Shown here piece by piece: positions 33,949 to 46,403 of a stretch of DNA of 64,000 nt (its first letter is position 1; each line of letters starts with the position of its first letter). Location of the stretch: the NCBI GenBank assembly GCA_004335635.1, contig QAXH01005677.1:3736-67735 (forward strand), in the 5' to 3' direction. This DNA is from Chloromonas sp. AAM2. Taxonomy: Eukaryota; Chlorophyta; Chlorophyceae; Chlamydomonadales; Chlamydomonadaceae. Under the pieces are notes generated by a model. That model worked only from the letters and a program-made list of their open reading frames with translations. It did not search any database and was not told where the DNA came from. The translations under genes and the position numbers were made by a program.

Positions 33949-34963
33949 CAAGGATTTAATCTCATGCTCTCCATTCAGAAATAGGTGACTTCAGACTTTG
34001 CCATCGAGCATGCTGTCTGCTAAGTGCCCTCCGGACAGAACCGTTTCTGAGCATGTTTCCATCACCACATTAAGCATGACACTGTCCGCAAAGTGCTTGC
34101 CAGCCAGTACACAGTTTGTTCTTGTTGTGTTGGGAAGAAAGATCATGTGCCAGTTCTCGCAAGGGTGTGAAGAGAGGACTGTCTTGCTTGAAACGTTCCG
34201 TTCCGTTCCAGTTAAGAGTGCGAGGAACCATTACATGACCTTACTAGTGAGCCAAAGACAAACGAACAGCAAACAGCATTTCAGAGGAGGCGCATCATTG
34301 GTATGGTGCAGAAAGCACGTCATACCCCTTCTGCAGTGTAGAGTTCTTCAGGACCTCCTATCAAATATATGCAAAACAAGCGCAGGTGAGCGCAACAGTC
34401 TATGTCCCCTATGTAACACTGAATAATCTGCTAAATCTCAATCAGTAGATTTCACACACCTAAGGACTGGTGAGTCCTATGTCATACCAGACCAAACCAG
34501 ACATAGGCAAACAATCTTTTATGCATAAAAATGGTCCAATCAAAACAGAATAGTAACAGCAGGCCAGATTGTCTTCCTACCCCTACTTTGCAGCTCAGAT
34601 GGTCTTCAAGCTGATTTTAGCATTGCCTTGTCCAGGCCTGTCCATTGCTGCCAAAACAATTGATAACGGAGAATAACAACAAGTAGTTTCAGTGAGTGGA
34701 CGACCTGCTACGACATTGGGTTTTTGAAGACATAGTCAGCACTCCGGCACCCTTCGAACACACACAGTATTGTGCCTCAGGTGGGTACACTTGTGGGTGC
34801 GGGCTTCCTGGTGGTGTGCTCGGCTCGTTCTGCGGCCGCCCAACTGAACCCCAAAACACCCCAAATGGACACACACACACACAAACGGACAAAACCGATA
34901 TGACAAACCTCTTACGCAGCGGGGCTGCAAAAACTGACGCCCCAGCAACTGCGCTAGCTTGCT
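33949..34963. other. Convergent 3' region between AFG2 and LCM genes
   Basis: Both flanking genes end here. Two related segments containing GAGCATG(C/T)TG and CCGGACAGAACCG / CTGTCCGCAAAGTGC occur at 34007-34110. TGTAA occurs in TATGTAACACTG near 34408. No coding region is supported. Confidence 0.55.
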
Positions 34964-37900
34964 TTAGCTGACGTTTCCAAAAAAGTCCTCATCCACTTGT
35001 ACGCTGACGTGCTGTTCGTACAGCCCTTCTTGTTCCAGTGATAGCCGCATTTGTTGCGAGGTGAACAGCCAGCGCTGCTGCGGCCCCGCCGCCTGCTGCG
35101 TGTGCTCGCCTGTCCAGCGGCCCAGGCTCACGGACGGGTGCTCGAAGGGAAGCACGGTGGAGAGCAGACCGAACTCAGCAAGCAGGTTCTCAGCTTGCTG
35201 CACGTGAAGGAGCAGAAAAAGAAGAAGCAGAACAAATGATACATTCAGGTGGTACACCCGGTGGCCCCAGTAAGAGCAGTCCGCACAATATTGCAGCAGG
35301 TATTTGGGCTGAAGAGCATTTGATACAAGATTGCAGACTGTGAACACGAAGTCCACGTGGCCTTCACATGACAAGCACGTGGCGATATTTGAATTTTCTG
35401 CCTGTTGTGCCTCACCTTGCTTGTCATGAGCGCGGGAAACTCTCCCAGCACGAGGCTGTGGAAGGCCGCAGTGGTGGTCACGTCCATGAGCAGGTGCTCC
35501 ACTGCCGGACGCGTCATGCCCTGGTTGGCGAGGCCCTGAAGCAAGGACAAGACAGGCAGCAGCGGCTTCTGGAACATGCCTGTAAGTCAAAGTACTTGAC
35601 GCCGTGTCAGCGTACCAGGCAGAAGCCGGAAGTCAGTTTAGAGGCAGCCTACAGTAGAACAGCGTTGTGGGACAGGAGAGGGATCACACCAGTGGATGCG
35701 ATTGACGTGTAGCAGGCTGAGACAGCACGTACGAGGCCATGCACTTGGATGCGGGCCATGTGGCCAAGCTCAACGCCGCATGAATCTATGCATCAAAATG
35801 AAGAATCCCCCCACAAGCCCCGTTTAGTGGTTTGGCAAGTGTGATGTGTGCCTCAGCCTGGCTCTGGTCACTGACAAGACACGCACTCCGTGACCAGGTT
35901 ATGAGGTCTGGCGAGGACCAGTGGGTCTCACCTGCATTACCCACACACTCAGTCTGCTGGCCTGGTAGCCCGCGGCCTCCAGCTGCTTGCCTAGGAAACC
36001 CTGTGGGGCCATGGCAGCGACCAGGACAGTGTCAAGCCAGAGCCAGTCAGTGCAAGCAACCGGTGACAGGCGTAGGAAAGCCGGCAGACAGAGCGTCGAC
36101 ATTATAGCACCGACCGCAACAGTGAGTGACAGCCAAGGCTTGTACTGCAGAGCGTCTCAGCCTGTTGAGCTTTGCTTGTGCTAGCACTGCAGAGTCCAAT
36201 GGCGTAGTACATGTGAGTGGAATGCATGCACACGGCGTGACCACGAAGCCCAGACAGCAGCAAAAAAGAAGAACACAATTAGTCCGACGGCACCAGCAGC
36301 GCTTGCCAGCCGTGCCATCTCAACCATCCAGCCCCATCACATCCCACCACTGGCTAAAGATCAAGCCAGCAGCTACTTGTACCCACGCCCTCACACAGAG
36401 TCCCCTGGCCCCTCACCTCATCCGCGGTTGCAGTGTCGCTGGCCACACGACGCAACAGGCACCCGCGTGGCACGTGTGCCCCTGCCGCCTTGAGCAACGG
36501 CATGGCAGCTTCATGGCTCTCACGAGGGGCAACCTGTCACGGCACCAGACAGACACTCGGCATGAAACTTGTGGCTTCTGATCCACCACTGAGGCTTGGC
36601 ACACACGACCATGGAGGGAGCTACAACTGCAAGCCCAGAATTATAACCCAAAGTTCTGGGCTTGACTTTTGCAATGGGAGGAACGTACAGCTGACCTGAA
36701 ACATTGCATTGTTTCTATAACTGCCTGCGCCCTGTGTGCCGTCTGGTCTGCTGCTCTTGCATCAACCTGCCAACTCGCATTTGCCCAACTACTGTTCATG
36801 CACGTACCAGGTAGATGACGGTCCCCTCTGGCCACAGCATGCGGAAGGGGCGCGTGTCCAGACCATCTCCCACAATTACAACCTGCACATGGACAAAGCG
36901 CACAGGTTGATGCGCAGCGGAAGGGATCTTCACCATTCATACCATACACCGTACAATACCATACCATAGCACTGAACAGTTCCCATACTGCCAAATTGTG
37001 GCACTGGGCACGACACTAGAAAGATATCAGCACCAGCGCCAGCAAAGGTACCAGCAACAGTGCCGCACGCCAACATGTTCTTTTCCCATCTGCTCACAAG
37101 CTTGCTCGCCTCTCTGATGGTTGCATGGGCTGCAAACACGAGCTGTGCTGCCTGTTCCCACACACGCTGCACCCAACTCTGGCATGCAGACCACCTGCTG
37201 CACACTAGATGGCCCTGGCAACTTCAAAGGCAGCGCTTGGTGATTCAACCCGGTCACAGAGCGCCAGAGCAGCATGTCTGTTTGCTTAGTCTGAAACCTG
37301 ATTGTTCCATCCTACAGCGTGAAAATGCACTCTTAATGTAAAACGACGCATCAGGCTTTGACACATTACGTGGCCCTTCCACAGCGGATCCAATTTTAAC
37401 CTCCCAGAGTACACAAGGCTGCAGGGATCAAGTCAGGTCACGGCCCTAGGCGGCTGCTACCCACTTGTCTGTAGTCCCCCTTGCTGATTGTATTGACGCT
37501 GGTGGCCGCCATGGCTGCCTGCAGCGTGTCATCAATGTAGCGCGTGGCCAGCACATGCGCCAGATGCGTCAGCGGCTCACACGCATGGGCACTCTGCAGC
37601 ACGGCAATCACAGCGTTAGTGAATCTGATCCCTAGCCTTTGTCCTGGAATGGAACCCTGTGGCCGTGATTCGAGTTTTGCCAGTTGAAACATCATTAGAG
37701 TTTCCTGCAGTACACCTGCTACAGCAACAATGCCTACACCCAACAGGTTTCCTGAACACATGCTCAAAACCGGGTGGGCATGTCCGCACAGCCCACATGC
37801 ACGGGCCCTGTGACAATCCGCGAATCCTGTGACAATCCGCGAATATGCAAGTGGCCAATCTCAATGCAGAGCTCTGATAATGTCCAGGTGCACCCGCCGA

Positions 37901-38797
37901 CTTCACAGACAGCTCGTACATGCTTGCCAAATCACTGGTTCTAGTAGATACTGGAGAGGTCTGTCTCTTAGCAGCACAAAACAGCCACACGAGTAAGGCG
38001 GATGGTGAGTGGCGTGCGCCCACTGACCTGGTTACCGGCTCCTAGCAGTGCCTCGGCGTAAGGGTCCGCTATCAGGGCCTGGGGAGCTGCTGGGCCAGTG
38101 CTGTCTCCTGCATGTGCGGCAGGCAGGGTCGCACATAAGTACATGAGCTCGTCACATGACTGCATGGGCTGGTCACATGACATGTGCCTATTGTTGGCTC
38201 AAGCCGGAGCGGCAACAGGTGCACCCACAGACGATTGCAAGTGCGTTGAGACTGGAACACCCAGGGACGACTGCAGCCACACAGCCACAGGGGATTATTG
38301 GATTCGATTGGACTGCGAGAGCTTCAGGATCGCCCAAAGTTTGCACTCTGCAACAGTAGTGGGAACCTGCCGCCAGTGAGGATTTGAAGGGCGGTCCTGC
38401 TTCAGGATCGCCAAATGCCATGCAGTCTGAAATGGACAAGATGCTGCTGATGCACGAACTTGGTTTGTAGCCTGGCTTGCTGCTGAGCACGTGACCGGCC
38501 CATGCCTCACCAACACTGTGTATGCAAGCATGTGACCGGCCAACCTTGTTGCTGTGACAGTGCCTTCTTGGTCTCCTGGGCCCTGCACCATGCCAGCTGC
38601 AGGCTGCTCGCCAGGCTGCTCATGCGTGGTGTGCGGCCTGTGCCTGAGGTCCTGGCGCCCACCACAACGCCTGTGGCTGACACGTCAGGCCCACCACCGG
38701 CGGCCGCGCATGTGCTGCATGTGCTGCGTTGGTCACGTGATGATGGTGCTCCGGTGTGCACCTTTAGCCAAGAGCAGGTCAGGCCAGGCATAGGCAT
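34964..38797 (-). CDS. SAM-dependent methyltransferase, leucine-carboxyl-methyltransferase (LCM) family
   Basis: Plant-type LCM-superfamily methyltransferase, 358 residues from the Met at 38797 or 300 from the Met at 38623. Exons in order: 38797-38545, 38107-38028, 37593-37465, 36882-36808, 36533-36417, 36000-35932, 35535-35416, 35197-34964; all GT-AG, in phase, total 1077 bases. Landmarks: SSLQLAWCRAQETKK near the start, ADPYAEALLG, ATRYIDDTLQAAM, the SAM-binding VVIVGDGLDTRPFRM, LWPEGTVIYL, HVPRGCLLRRV, then LEAAGYQASRLSVWVMQG and VLGEFPALM. The C-terminal exon gives AEFGLLSTVLPFEHPSVSLG and ends DEDFFGNVS. The N-terminal Ala/Ser/Arg-rich extension could be a transit peptide. The substrate is unknown: true PP2A methyltransferases differ, and plastid LCM-like proteins are uncharacterised as far as I know. 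A further upstream exon at about 39528-39352 has a transit-like Arg-rich sequence and a good donor, but its phase does not match. Confidence 0.9.
37804..37845. repeat. Tandem 19-bp duplication in an LCM intron
   Basis: CCTGTGACAATCCGCGAAT occurs twice in direct succession in the intron between exons 2 and 3. Confidence 0.8.
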
Positions 38798-39788
38798 GGA
38801 AGATAGCGAACGCACAGCTAGAGATACTCACGCTGTCAAAACAGTCGTAAGGGGAACAGACCAGAGCATTACATGTTTGAAGCGCCAGGTTTGAAACCAG
38901 TGCACAGTAACAGTTTCCCAGGCAAGGAACATGGCATGTGCGATTAATAGGCTGATGCCAATGCATGAAGTTGGAGGCCAAAAACCCTTGCGTGCATACC
39001 ATCATGTCCATACCGTCATGCATACCATTGCATGCTGGGTTGCGGGAGCATCTGGCTCACTGGAATCCTCTTGCCCGCCAGCGGATTGGAGGCAGTGTAC
39101 CATATTCAACAGGCCCTTGCACTATGTAACATGCAAGCAGAGTAGCCTGGACATCTAGTGTTGGATTGCAAAAGCTTGTATATATTTTTTGTATTTTTTT
39201 GGGTTGTTCAGTGCTATCCCACGTGCCAACAAAGTGAGGCTGGTTTACCCATTAGAATTCAACCACATCTGACAAGACCCTTCCACCTTAATACATGCAA
39301 GCACCATGGGCATGCAGTGACTGATGTTGCATGCAGCATACCTGCTTCTTGAGCGCCAAGCGTGCAGCTGCACGATCACGGGGTGCCATGCGCCCAAGCA
39401 ATCTGCACTCCACTCGACAACTTCTGCCAACAGGCACGTTCAGGCGCTGAAGCATCATGAATCCAGTGGGTGCGTCAGTTCTGAATTCAATTCCAACGAC
39501 AATGCTGAACTCAAAAGCCTTGGACACAAGAAAGTGGAGTGGACTGGGTCAGATGGGCGCATTTGATGGCGGCTTTGGTCATGCATGTAACGTGCATGTG
39601 GGCAACCACCCCCGGACGACCAACGAACCGCGCTCTGCTTCCTGTAGAGCAGATGATTGACTGCTGTTTATATCGCTTGCACCAAACTCGCTGCTGATCT
39701 GCGTGTCTCCGACCCTTGTGGGTAAGATCAGCTTTCACCGAACATCAACCAGCCCGCCGGGCCAGTATCAAGCGGCGGCGTCTTCATC
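38798..39788. promoter_or_regulatory. Shared upstream region of LCM (-) and SmE (+) genes
   Basis: About 1 kb between the two divergent start codons. It contains a T-rich tract (39179-39205) and a minus-strand open frame at 39527-39352 that starts with a hydrophobic stretch and becomes Arg-rich before a GTATGC donor, possibly a leader exon of the LCM gene. No core promoter element is evident. Confidence 0.45.
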
Positions 39789-40248
39789 ATGGCGACGAAG
39801 GTTCAGAAGATTATGACTCAGTAAGTAGGCTGTGAAGGTTTTGTAGCCTGCCTCACTTGTTGCATGGCTGCCTCTGCGAGCCATGTTGGTCTCGTTTGCC
39901 CAATGTTCAGCCCAACCTGGTTCAATGGCTTCAGACAGGTGCAAAGACAAGAGCAGCCGGCGCTTGTTGGCTCCATCAGTTCACCTGGTCCCTGCATGCA
40001 GGCCCATCAACCTGATTTTCAGGTTCTTGCAAAGCAAGCAAGTCATCCAGATCTGGCTGTACGACCAAGCTGACCTCAGAATAGAGGGGCGTATCATCGG
40101 CTTTGATGAGTACATGAACTTGGTGCTGGATGACGCGCATGAGGTCTCCTTCAAGCGGCAAACACGCAAGTCATTGGGGCGCATCTTGCTCAAGGGTGAT
40201 AACATCACGCTCATGCAGACAACGGGAGCAGGCCGGCCGGCAGCGTAA
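39789..40248 (+). CDS. SmE: Spliceosomal small nuclear ribonucleoprotein E (SmE)
   Basis: Core Sm protein of 92 residues that forms the seven-membered ring on U1, U2, U4 and U5 snRNAs. Two exons, 39789-39820 and 40002-40248, joined in phase 2/1. The protein begins [20 protein letters not shown], the characteristic SmE start; Sm1 covers [20 protein letters not shown] and [15 protein letters not shown], and Sm2 is [13 protein letters not shown]. It ends GAGRPAA. Length and every conserved position fit the family. The single intron splits the conserved N-terminal Gln codon. The candidate intron acceptor inside exon 2 (TTTTCAG at 40019) is not used, because FRFLQSK is conserved across it. Confidence 0.97.
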
Positions 40249-41330
40249 CCAGTCAGCACAGCTTTGACCCACGGGGCCTGCTGTATGGCCAGCACATGAC
40301 ATGCAATGGATATTCCGTCATGAGCTCTGTATACACCGTGCACCCTCGCCTCAAAACATGCCATACATGCAGCCCAGGGTGTGAATGTCGCATCAGACGC
40401 TGTACCCAGGCTCGCATGCACCAGCGCTTGCACTTGATCAGTCTGATGGGGAGAAAACAGTGGGAGGTACGGGCCATGGCATGCAATGGCATGATGTCGT
40501 ATGGCTATGGCTTTCTCGCCATTGGTGACACCCAGCAGTTTCATCGGCCCAAAAGCTTGGCCCAGTTAGCGGACACTGTCACCCTGTTGTGCTTCGTGTT
40601 TTGGCTGGGCGTATCATGACAGCCCTTGTCAGTGGGCATGCGTGGGGTTTTCGCCTGGTCCAGTCCGTTGTAGCAATCTGCAATTGAGAACCTGCAAGAG
40701 CTGTCAGTAAAGCTCGTTCACAGGGTGCAACCTTAGCAGCAACGTGTGTGCTTGCTGTTTGGCCTGACAATCTGCAACGCCCTGGACGCTTGATGGTGGC
40801 ACTTCACCAATCCTATACCATGTCTTCGCATGATTTCATGCAGAGCATACACAAAACAATGTTTGCCACTTCTGAGACTCCTGCACTGACACCGGTGATA
40901 ATGTGGTGGTGTTTGTTACTTGGTGGTTACATGTAACAACATCTGTGTCGGTCGGGAAAAAAAAGTAAAAAGAAGAAGCGAGTCGTCACAGTCAGGCAGA
41001 CAGGCATAACATTGGTGGACGGAGGACAGCAACTCCATTGGCAGAGGGACACACACGCCCAAAGAGAGAGGGCTGGAGACAGGCTGTGGGGCGCCTACGC
41101 GCGCAGCACACCAGCATGCTCAAGAGATTGAGGCAACTGGAGCACTTGGTGGCGACTCACATTACCGAGTTCTGAGGCCTAGACTTGGGCTGGACGTGTA
41201 CCAGTTCACACATCAACAGCACATCCCAGTCTCACGCCACACTGGTGCAGGCGCAATATGATTCACTATATCTTATATGTCAACGTCCACAGTCCAACCC
41301 CCTGAAGTTGTCACATTAACCCTGCTGCCA

Positions 41331-41390
41331 CACTGATTCCAGTAGCGTTCCTGTGAATTGTCCCAAAACTGGCAAACATCTTTTTTTTGC
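41331..41390 (+). repeat. Family-A repeat core
   Basis: CACTGATTCCAGTAGCGTTC, then GAATTGTCCCAAAACTGGCA and AACATCTTTTTTTTGC. Confidence 0.85.
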
Positions 41391-41862
41391 TCTTGATCTC
41401 TGCAGAAGTTGTCAGTGTTCCTGTCCTGCAGCAATTGCATGGCATGTCTGTCCGCGTGGGATGAAAAATACAGAGGCTGACAGTGCGACATACACAAACT
41501 GGCCTTTGGCGCAGTCGAGTGAGGGCTTGTCATGCAGGCAAAACGACACTGCTCGGTGGGTTCGGGTGCCCCAACCCAAAAGCTGCAACACAAACAGTGT
41601 TGTAGGACACGTATCTGCAGGAGACATTGAATATGCACTTGTTTAGTACATATTGTTATATGTTGCTTTTGAAAATCAGTACACATCGTTCCGAGAGGTA
41701 TTAAGCCCACTTTACATTGGCTTTGATGATCGCGTGTAGTGCGTCAGCCCGTGTAAACAGCGCGCTAGTCAGGCTGAAGCACAGAGCTGACGTGCCTGGG
41801 ATCTGTCAACTGAAGGTTCTGAACTAAATTAAAAACAAAAAGCTCACTATTCAGTAGGCCCT

Positions 41863-41932
41863 ACACTGGCCCCAGTGCGGTTTTTAGAAACTGTCCCAGA
41901 ACTGGCAAACTTCTAACCCTTTTTTTTGTCAG
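41863..41932 (+). repeat. Family-A repeat core
   Basis: ACACTGGCCCCAGTGCGG, then AAACTGTCCCAGAACTGGCA and AACTTC, with CTTTTTTTTG a few bases on. Same orientation as the copy 530 bases upstream. Confidence 0.85.
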
Positions 41933-42862
41933 TGTGATCAACGACAAGAATATCCATTACTTGTGCCCAAGGTAGGTAAAAGACAATGCATCACATAGCT
42001 TGCTTAGGTGTATGGTATCTCAGAGCGCATGCAAGGCAGTGGCGGCTTCAAAGCATGACAAAACCATTGACTTTGCTTGGGAATGGATGGGGTCAAGCCA
42101 AAATGCAGGAGGACATGAAGCTCTTGTGAAAGCAGCAATAGTTTGCTGAATCAGATGGCGAATCAAACAAACAGTGGCTGTCGCCAACGAATGTGTGGTT
42201 TGATGGCAGTGGCGAGAGGTGGTGCAGGCTAAAAGAATATCTCCCATGTGAGCCAAGACATCCTGATTCCAAACAAAGATCAAACTGTAGTTGCTTCAGT
42301 TTGCAACACACTCAAACATCCAAGACCTGGAGCCCAAGACCTGCGAGCGTGCATGGGTTGAGAGCGCGAACATTGCATGCTGACCTGACATGTCACCTGT
42401 GCAAGCCATCGACAATCATGCACTGGTTGGAGGCATGGCTTCTGTAGTTTGTCGAACAGGTAGTTCAGGGGCAAGGACGGCATGGCCCCTCAATGGCCCC
42501 TAACCCCCGAAAGGATGCCGGTTATGGTCACCGGTTGAAACTGCACGCTTGAAGCAGCAGGGACCATGTCTGCAGTGGATCCAAGTCGCTCACCACTGAC
42601 ACTGACAACAGTCACCGGAGCAAACAGGCCTGCAGGTATGTTGAGCAGCGAGCAGAGGCAGCTCACACCTTGCCCAGGCACCGGCAGCTCACACCTTGCC
42701 CAGACACCTTCCCATATGTCTGCCGCATCTTATGCATCGCGATTGCACCGTGAGCAAGCAGAAGCACTTGAGTTGAGCTCAGTGTCCTACTCGTGCGGGC
42801 CAGACCTCGCTCTCCGGTCGACCCATGCATGATACACATTGTTTTGCTTGCCGCAGTCGCGA

Positions 42863-43948
42863 ATGGAGGTTGCGAGACCTAGCTCATCGGGCGCGGTGAC
42901 TGCAATGCTCGTGACCGGTCAGAGGACCGAGGTCAAGGTGACTGGTCCCGCTGGCAGCGAGGTTGACCATGCTGACATCTCGCCATCTGTTGAGGGGCTT
43001 CATGGTCCAAAGCGACTTGAATCTAAGGATTCCAAGCCAGCAGGCGAATCTGAGGTGAGCCCTGTGTATGTCAGCACTCAAATCCCAGCCCTGCATCAAC
43101 CACTTGTGCCTGATCCACGCTTTGCCAGATCCTTGCATCCTGCTGGCGCATTGCCACTGATTTTGATGCACCCGGCACGCAATGTAGGGCACCACAATGG
43201 CCCAACATTGCGTGCAGCAAGTGCACGTCGACATGCACGTACACACATGAACGAATGTTCTGGCACTGCCTGTTGACAGAAATCTCTCCCTCCCAAGACT
43301 TCCACGGACGCGGCCACAGGCAAGCCTAACGAGGCCAAAGGCAAGCCTGTTGAGACCAAGGGCAAGCCTGCTGATGCTGAACTTGCAGCACCTGAACGCA
43401 AGGACGCGGCAGCAGTCAATAAAGAGCCTTCAGATGGCACCCGTGGCATCAGCACCACCACTCGTGACTTCCACCCTGACGGCTACCCACCTGCAGACTA
43501 CCCACCTGCAGGCTACCCACCACAGCCCTACTACACTCCACAACAGTATCCTCCCCAGCAGTACGCCCCTGATGCGCCATCTGCCCCCCCTGCGCCATAC
43601 CCCCCTCAGCAGCAGTACGGTGCCCAACCATACCCCGGCCAGCAGTATGCACAACAGCAGTACACGCCACAACAGTACGCACCACAGCAGTACGCCCCTC
43701 CACCCCCACAGCAGCAATACGCACCGGCACCTCCACAGCAGCACCACGCACCGCCTCCAAAACACTCTAGCAACACACAATTTCCCAACATGAAGCCCAA
43801 CAATCATGCGCCTAACCCCGGCAGGTATGGCAAGGCAGGCACTGCCTTGAACTTGCTGAACCAAAGCAGGGGCTTCCTCTACTCCATTAAGGCCATGTAC
43901 TACAAGGCCATAAGGATGGCCAGGGATGCTGCCTCTCTGTTCCGCTGA
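42863..43948 (+). CDS. Pro/Gln/Tyr-rich low-complexity protein, function unknown
   Basis: Not recognised. Two exons are supported: 42857-43054 and 43280-43948, joined in phase 0. From the internal Met at 42863 the product is 286 residues; an upstream exon may add more. The N-terminal half is polar and charged, with a Lys/Pro repeat (GKPNEAKGKPVETKGKPADA) at about 72-91. The middle (~120-210) is an irregular YPP/QQY repeat: YPPADYPPAGYPPQ, YTPQQYPPQQYAPD, then QQYAPQQYAPPPPQQQY. The C-terminal 50 residues turn basic and helical: GTALNLLNQSRGFLYSIKAM and YYKAIRMARDAASLF, a possible amphipathic anchor. YPQ-rich regions of this type occur in proteins that phase-separate or bind ESCRT or SH3 partners, which is only an analogy. 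The upstream start at 42566 is an alternative. Confidence 0.62.
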
Positions 43949-44655
43949 CAGCACGCGCTGACCAACTCCCGGCAAGCGCGCAGTGTCAAGCATGCATGTA
44001 CACCAAAACAATGCAAGACGTACACACAATTGAATCACACCAAGGCTGGTGCGCGCACGGACAGATTGTCCTCCAATGTGACCTCAAGAAAAGCAAAGCA
44101 ATGCATTCAAGCAAAAGCACATGGAGCCAGGTTCTGATGATCGAACGATTTCCTCCTCATTTCTGCTTCAACGGGGCAAGTGCATGCCATCGCCCTTTCT
44201 GCTGCCCTTCCCGGTTCCCTTTGGTCCTCAGGGTTTCTACACGCATGTGCAAGCCAAGTGCAAATTGATGCTGTTCACAGCTGTTCTAGGACCAATGGTT
44301 ATGCTGATGCTGCTGACTGCAGCCCCAACAGGCCCGGCCGTACTCACCCACATGCACGATTCCAGTGTTTTGCCAGCATATGTGGGAAATGGAGGCTCTG
44401 GAGATCACATCTGGACATTTGCAACCGCTGTGTAGTGCTAATGCTTGTAATTCCATGCCTTTACCCAGTGGGGCCTTTTAATGAAGTTTGTGTTAGCAGG
44501 TCGCACTCTTTGATGATCTCTGGCCCGGGCACTTCCAGCTGACTGTGCGCACGCCATTAGCTGAACGCTCCTCATTAGTCAAACAATGAAAATGTCACCA
44601 TTTGACACCGCCGGCACATTGAGTACACCGGGCAATCAATTAATTTGCACATGCA

Positions 44656-44727
44656 CAAAAAAAAGAAGTTTGCCAGTCCTGGAACAGTTTTTGTGAATAG
44701 GTCTGTATTACCACCAGGAACCATTGT
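44656..44727 (-). repeat. Family-A repeat core, inverted
   Basis: AAAAAAAAGAAGTTTGCCAG, then TCCTGGAACAG and CCACCAGGAACCATTGTG. It has the extra AATAGGTCTGTATTA segment that resembles the 10271 copy. Confidence 0.8.
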
Positions 44728-45082
44728 GTGTCAGTAAACATGTGTATGTGTGCGTGTGTGTGAACCGCACATGACAGGTCCGTTTTTTTTGTGCGTGTGA
44801 CTTAGCAAACAATGGCCCCGTGTACAGGCCCCTGTTCATTGTCCTCTTGAGGCATGGCTGCCCCTTGGCTTGCCATGTGCTTCTGTGTGTGGCTCATGGA
44901 GCGAGCACGGGCCGACCTCAGCCAGGATCGATTGTGTGGTAGCACTTACTGTTTCTGTGACCATCTGTAAGTGTGTACCTGATGGGATTTGAAACTGGCC
45001 ATGTCAGAGAGGCTGGCGGTGATTGGTGAAGCCGCACCTTGCTGAACTCGTCCATTGATAACTCTGGACGTTGGTACCTGGA

Positions 45083-45147
45083 CGTTGGTGTGCACAACTG
45101 CATGGGGTAACATGTTGTTAACGCACAACTTCGTCATAGTGGTCCAG
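45083..45147. repeat. Family-C repeat copy 1
   Basis: GTGTGCACAACTGCATGGGG, TAACATGTTG, AACTTCGTCATAGTGG; a close match occurs at 48613-48669. Two copies 3.5 kb apart on both sides of the RING-KIX gene, same orientation. Confidence 0.8.
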
Positions 45148-45228
45148 GGCACTCCTATATCTCAACACTCCCACTCAGCTTCAAGTCTGACTCAAAAACT
45201 AAGTCTACTGCATTGATTACAAGGAGGG

Positions 45229-45283
45229 AGTGCACACCATGAAGCACGTCTCACGCAGATATCAGTTACTTGCGCTAATTCAT
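45229..45283. repeat. Family-B repeat copy
   Basis: ACAAGGAGGGAGTGCACACC, ATGAAGCACGTCTCACGCAG, ATATC and TTGCGCTAATT. Compare 15793-15850. Confidence 0.75.
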
Positions 45284-46403
45284 TGCTTTTGAATGAATGC
45301 ACGAAGCTCACAGGCAACACGCACAGGGCTGGTATGGGCCCAAGCAGTGCTAGCAGCAGGATCAATTCATCATTGTAGAGCTTGCTGGACAAGTTTGGCC
45401 AGGGTTGGTTTAAACTTACAGCCATCCTGTTGCATCATGCATTTGCGTTCATTTTGACCCACAGTTGATTTCATTTGACAGTCTGTTCATCAGCGTGCAT
45501 AAACCATAGCCATCGCTAATACGGGAGCTAATGATGCGAACAGCAATGGCCCCTGCACCCTAGCCTTGCGCGCTGTATTCGCGTCGTTTTCCGCAATGAT
45601 CACAAGTCTCTCCCCAAAGCTAGGAAATGTTACATGGGTTCGGCCGCAAAATCGCGCGAAGAGTGTGTTACTGTCGTGCAGAAGAGTGTGTTACTGACAC
45701 GTCGTCCAAAAACCCGAGGGCTGTCCGTTGACAAGCGGCGCATAGCAGGCAGCGTCGTGCCAAACGTCAGCACCACTGGCCACTGGCAGAGTCTTGGAAC
45801 TGGACACCTCCTCACTCGTTGCAGATGGGTTTAGTGTGAGACAATTCTCGGTGGCGCGTGCCCATGTCCAGGCGTGCACACGCCCTTCGACACACTCGAG
45901 CCCAGTACGTGGCCCGAAGTGGGCATCCTCGCCGGTAGAACAGCCTGCGACAACAGGACACAGTTCTTTCTTCTCGGAATCCTCATCACCACATTGTCAG
46001 CATTGGGGTTGTCCCAAAACGCTAGGCTGCTGGCCGTGGCGATCCCCTTCTACCCGAGAAGGTAAGCATTGCATTTTGGACGAGCCATTCCCTTCATTGG
46101 GCCATTGACCTCCTCCCGGGTTTTTTGCCCGCGCACCCAAAGCACGCCGTCATGACACTAGGCTCATCAGGGCACTATGCATCTAGGCAAAGCATTCTAA
46201 AGATTTGCAAGAAAGGCGATAAACCTCAGTTGACGCCAAGTTGTACGTCACGGCAGCCGGCTGTTGTTTTCCCATTGTGGCCAATGAAGAGACCCTGCGT
46301 TGGCGCAGGATCTACGTATTTGACAAAGGTTTTGGTTTTTGAACAAAATACGCAGTGTTTTCTGCTGAAGCACATGGCCAAACCCTGTTTCTTAATACAG
46401 GGG

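Larger units (their letters stand above)
40249..42862. other. Intergenic DNA carrying two family-A repeats
   Basis: No gene is recognised in 2.6 kb. Family-A cores sit at 41331-41390 and 41863-41932, both in + orientation. The 3' UTR of SmE starts the region. From 42566 an open frame (starts MSAVDPSRSPL) leads toward the Pro/Gln/Tyr-rich gene and may hold its first exon; a donor GCAG|GTATGT at 42632 does not match the phase of the next exon. Confidence 0.5.
43949..46403. other. Intergenic DNA with family A, B and C repeats
   Basis: No gene is assigned. It contains a family-A core at 44656-44727 (-), a family-C repeat at 45083-45147 and a family-B repeat at 45229-45283. Short open stretches at 45634-46072 (such as a hydrophobic FFLLGILITTLSALGL near 45970) could be upstream exons of the RING gene, but no phase-consistent join was found. 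Confidence 0.45.

Noticed and set aside
39158..39352. Open frame with FFVFFWVVQ start near 39158
   Set aside because: It is a T-rich tract read as Phe/Val; no gene context, and it lies in the LCM-SmE intergenic region.
43430..44038. 202-codon minus-strand frame rich in Trp/Val/Cys/Leu
   Set aside because: Mirror image of the YPP/QQY repeat; a strand-symmetric artefact of the tandem codons.
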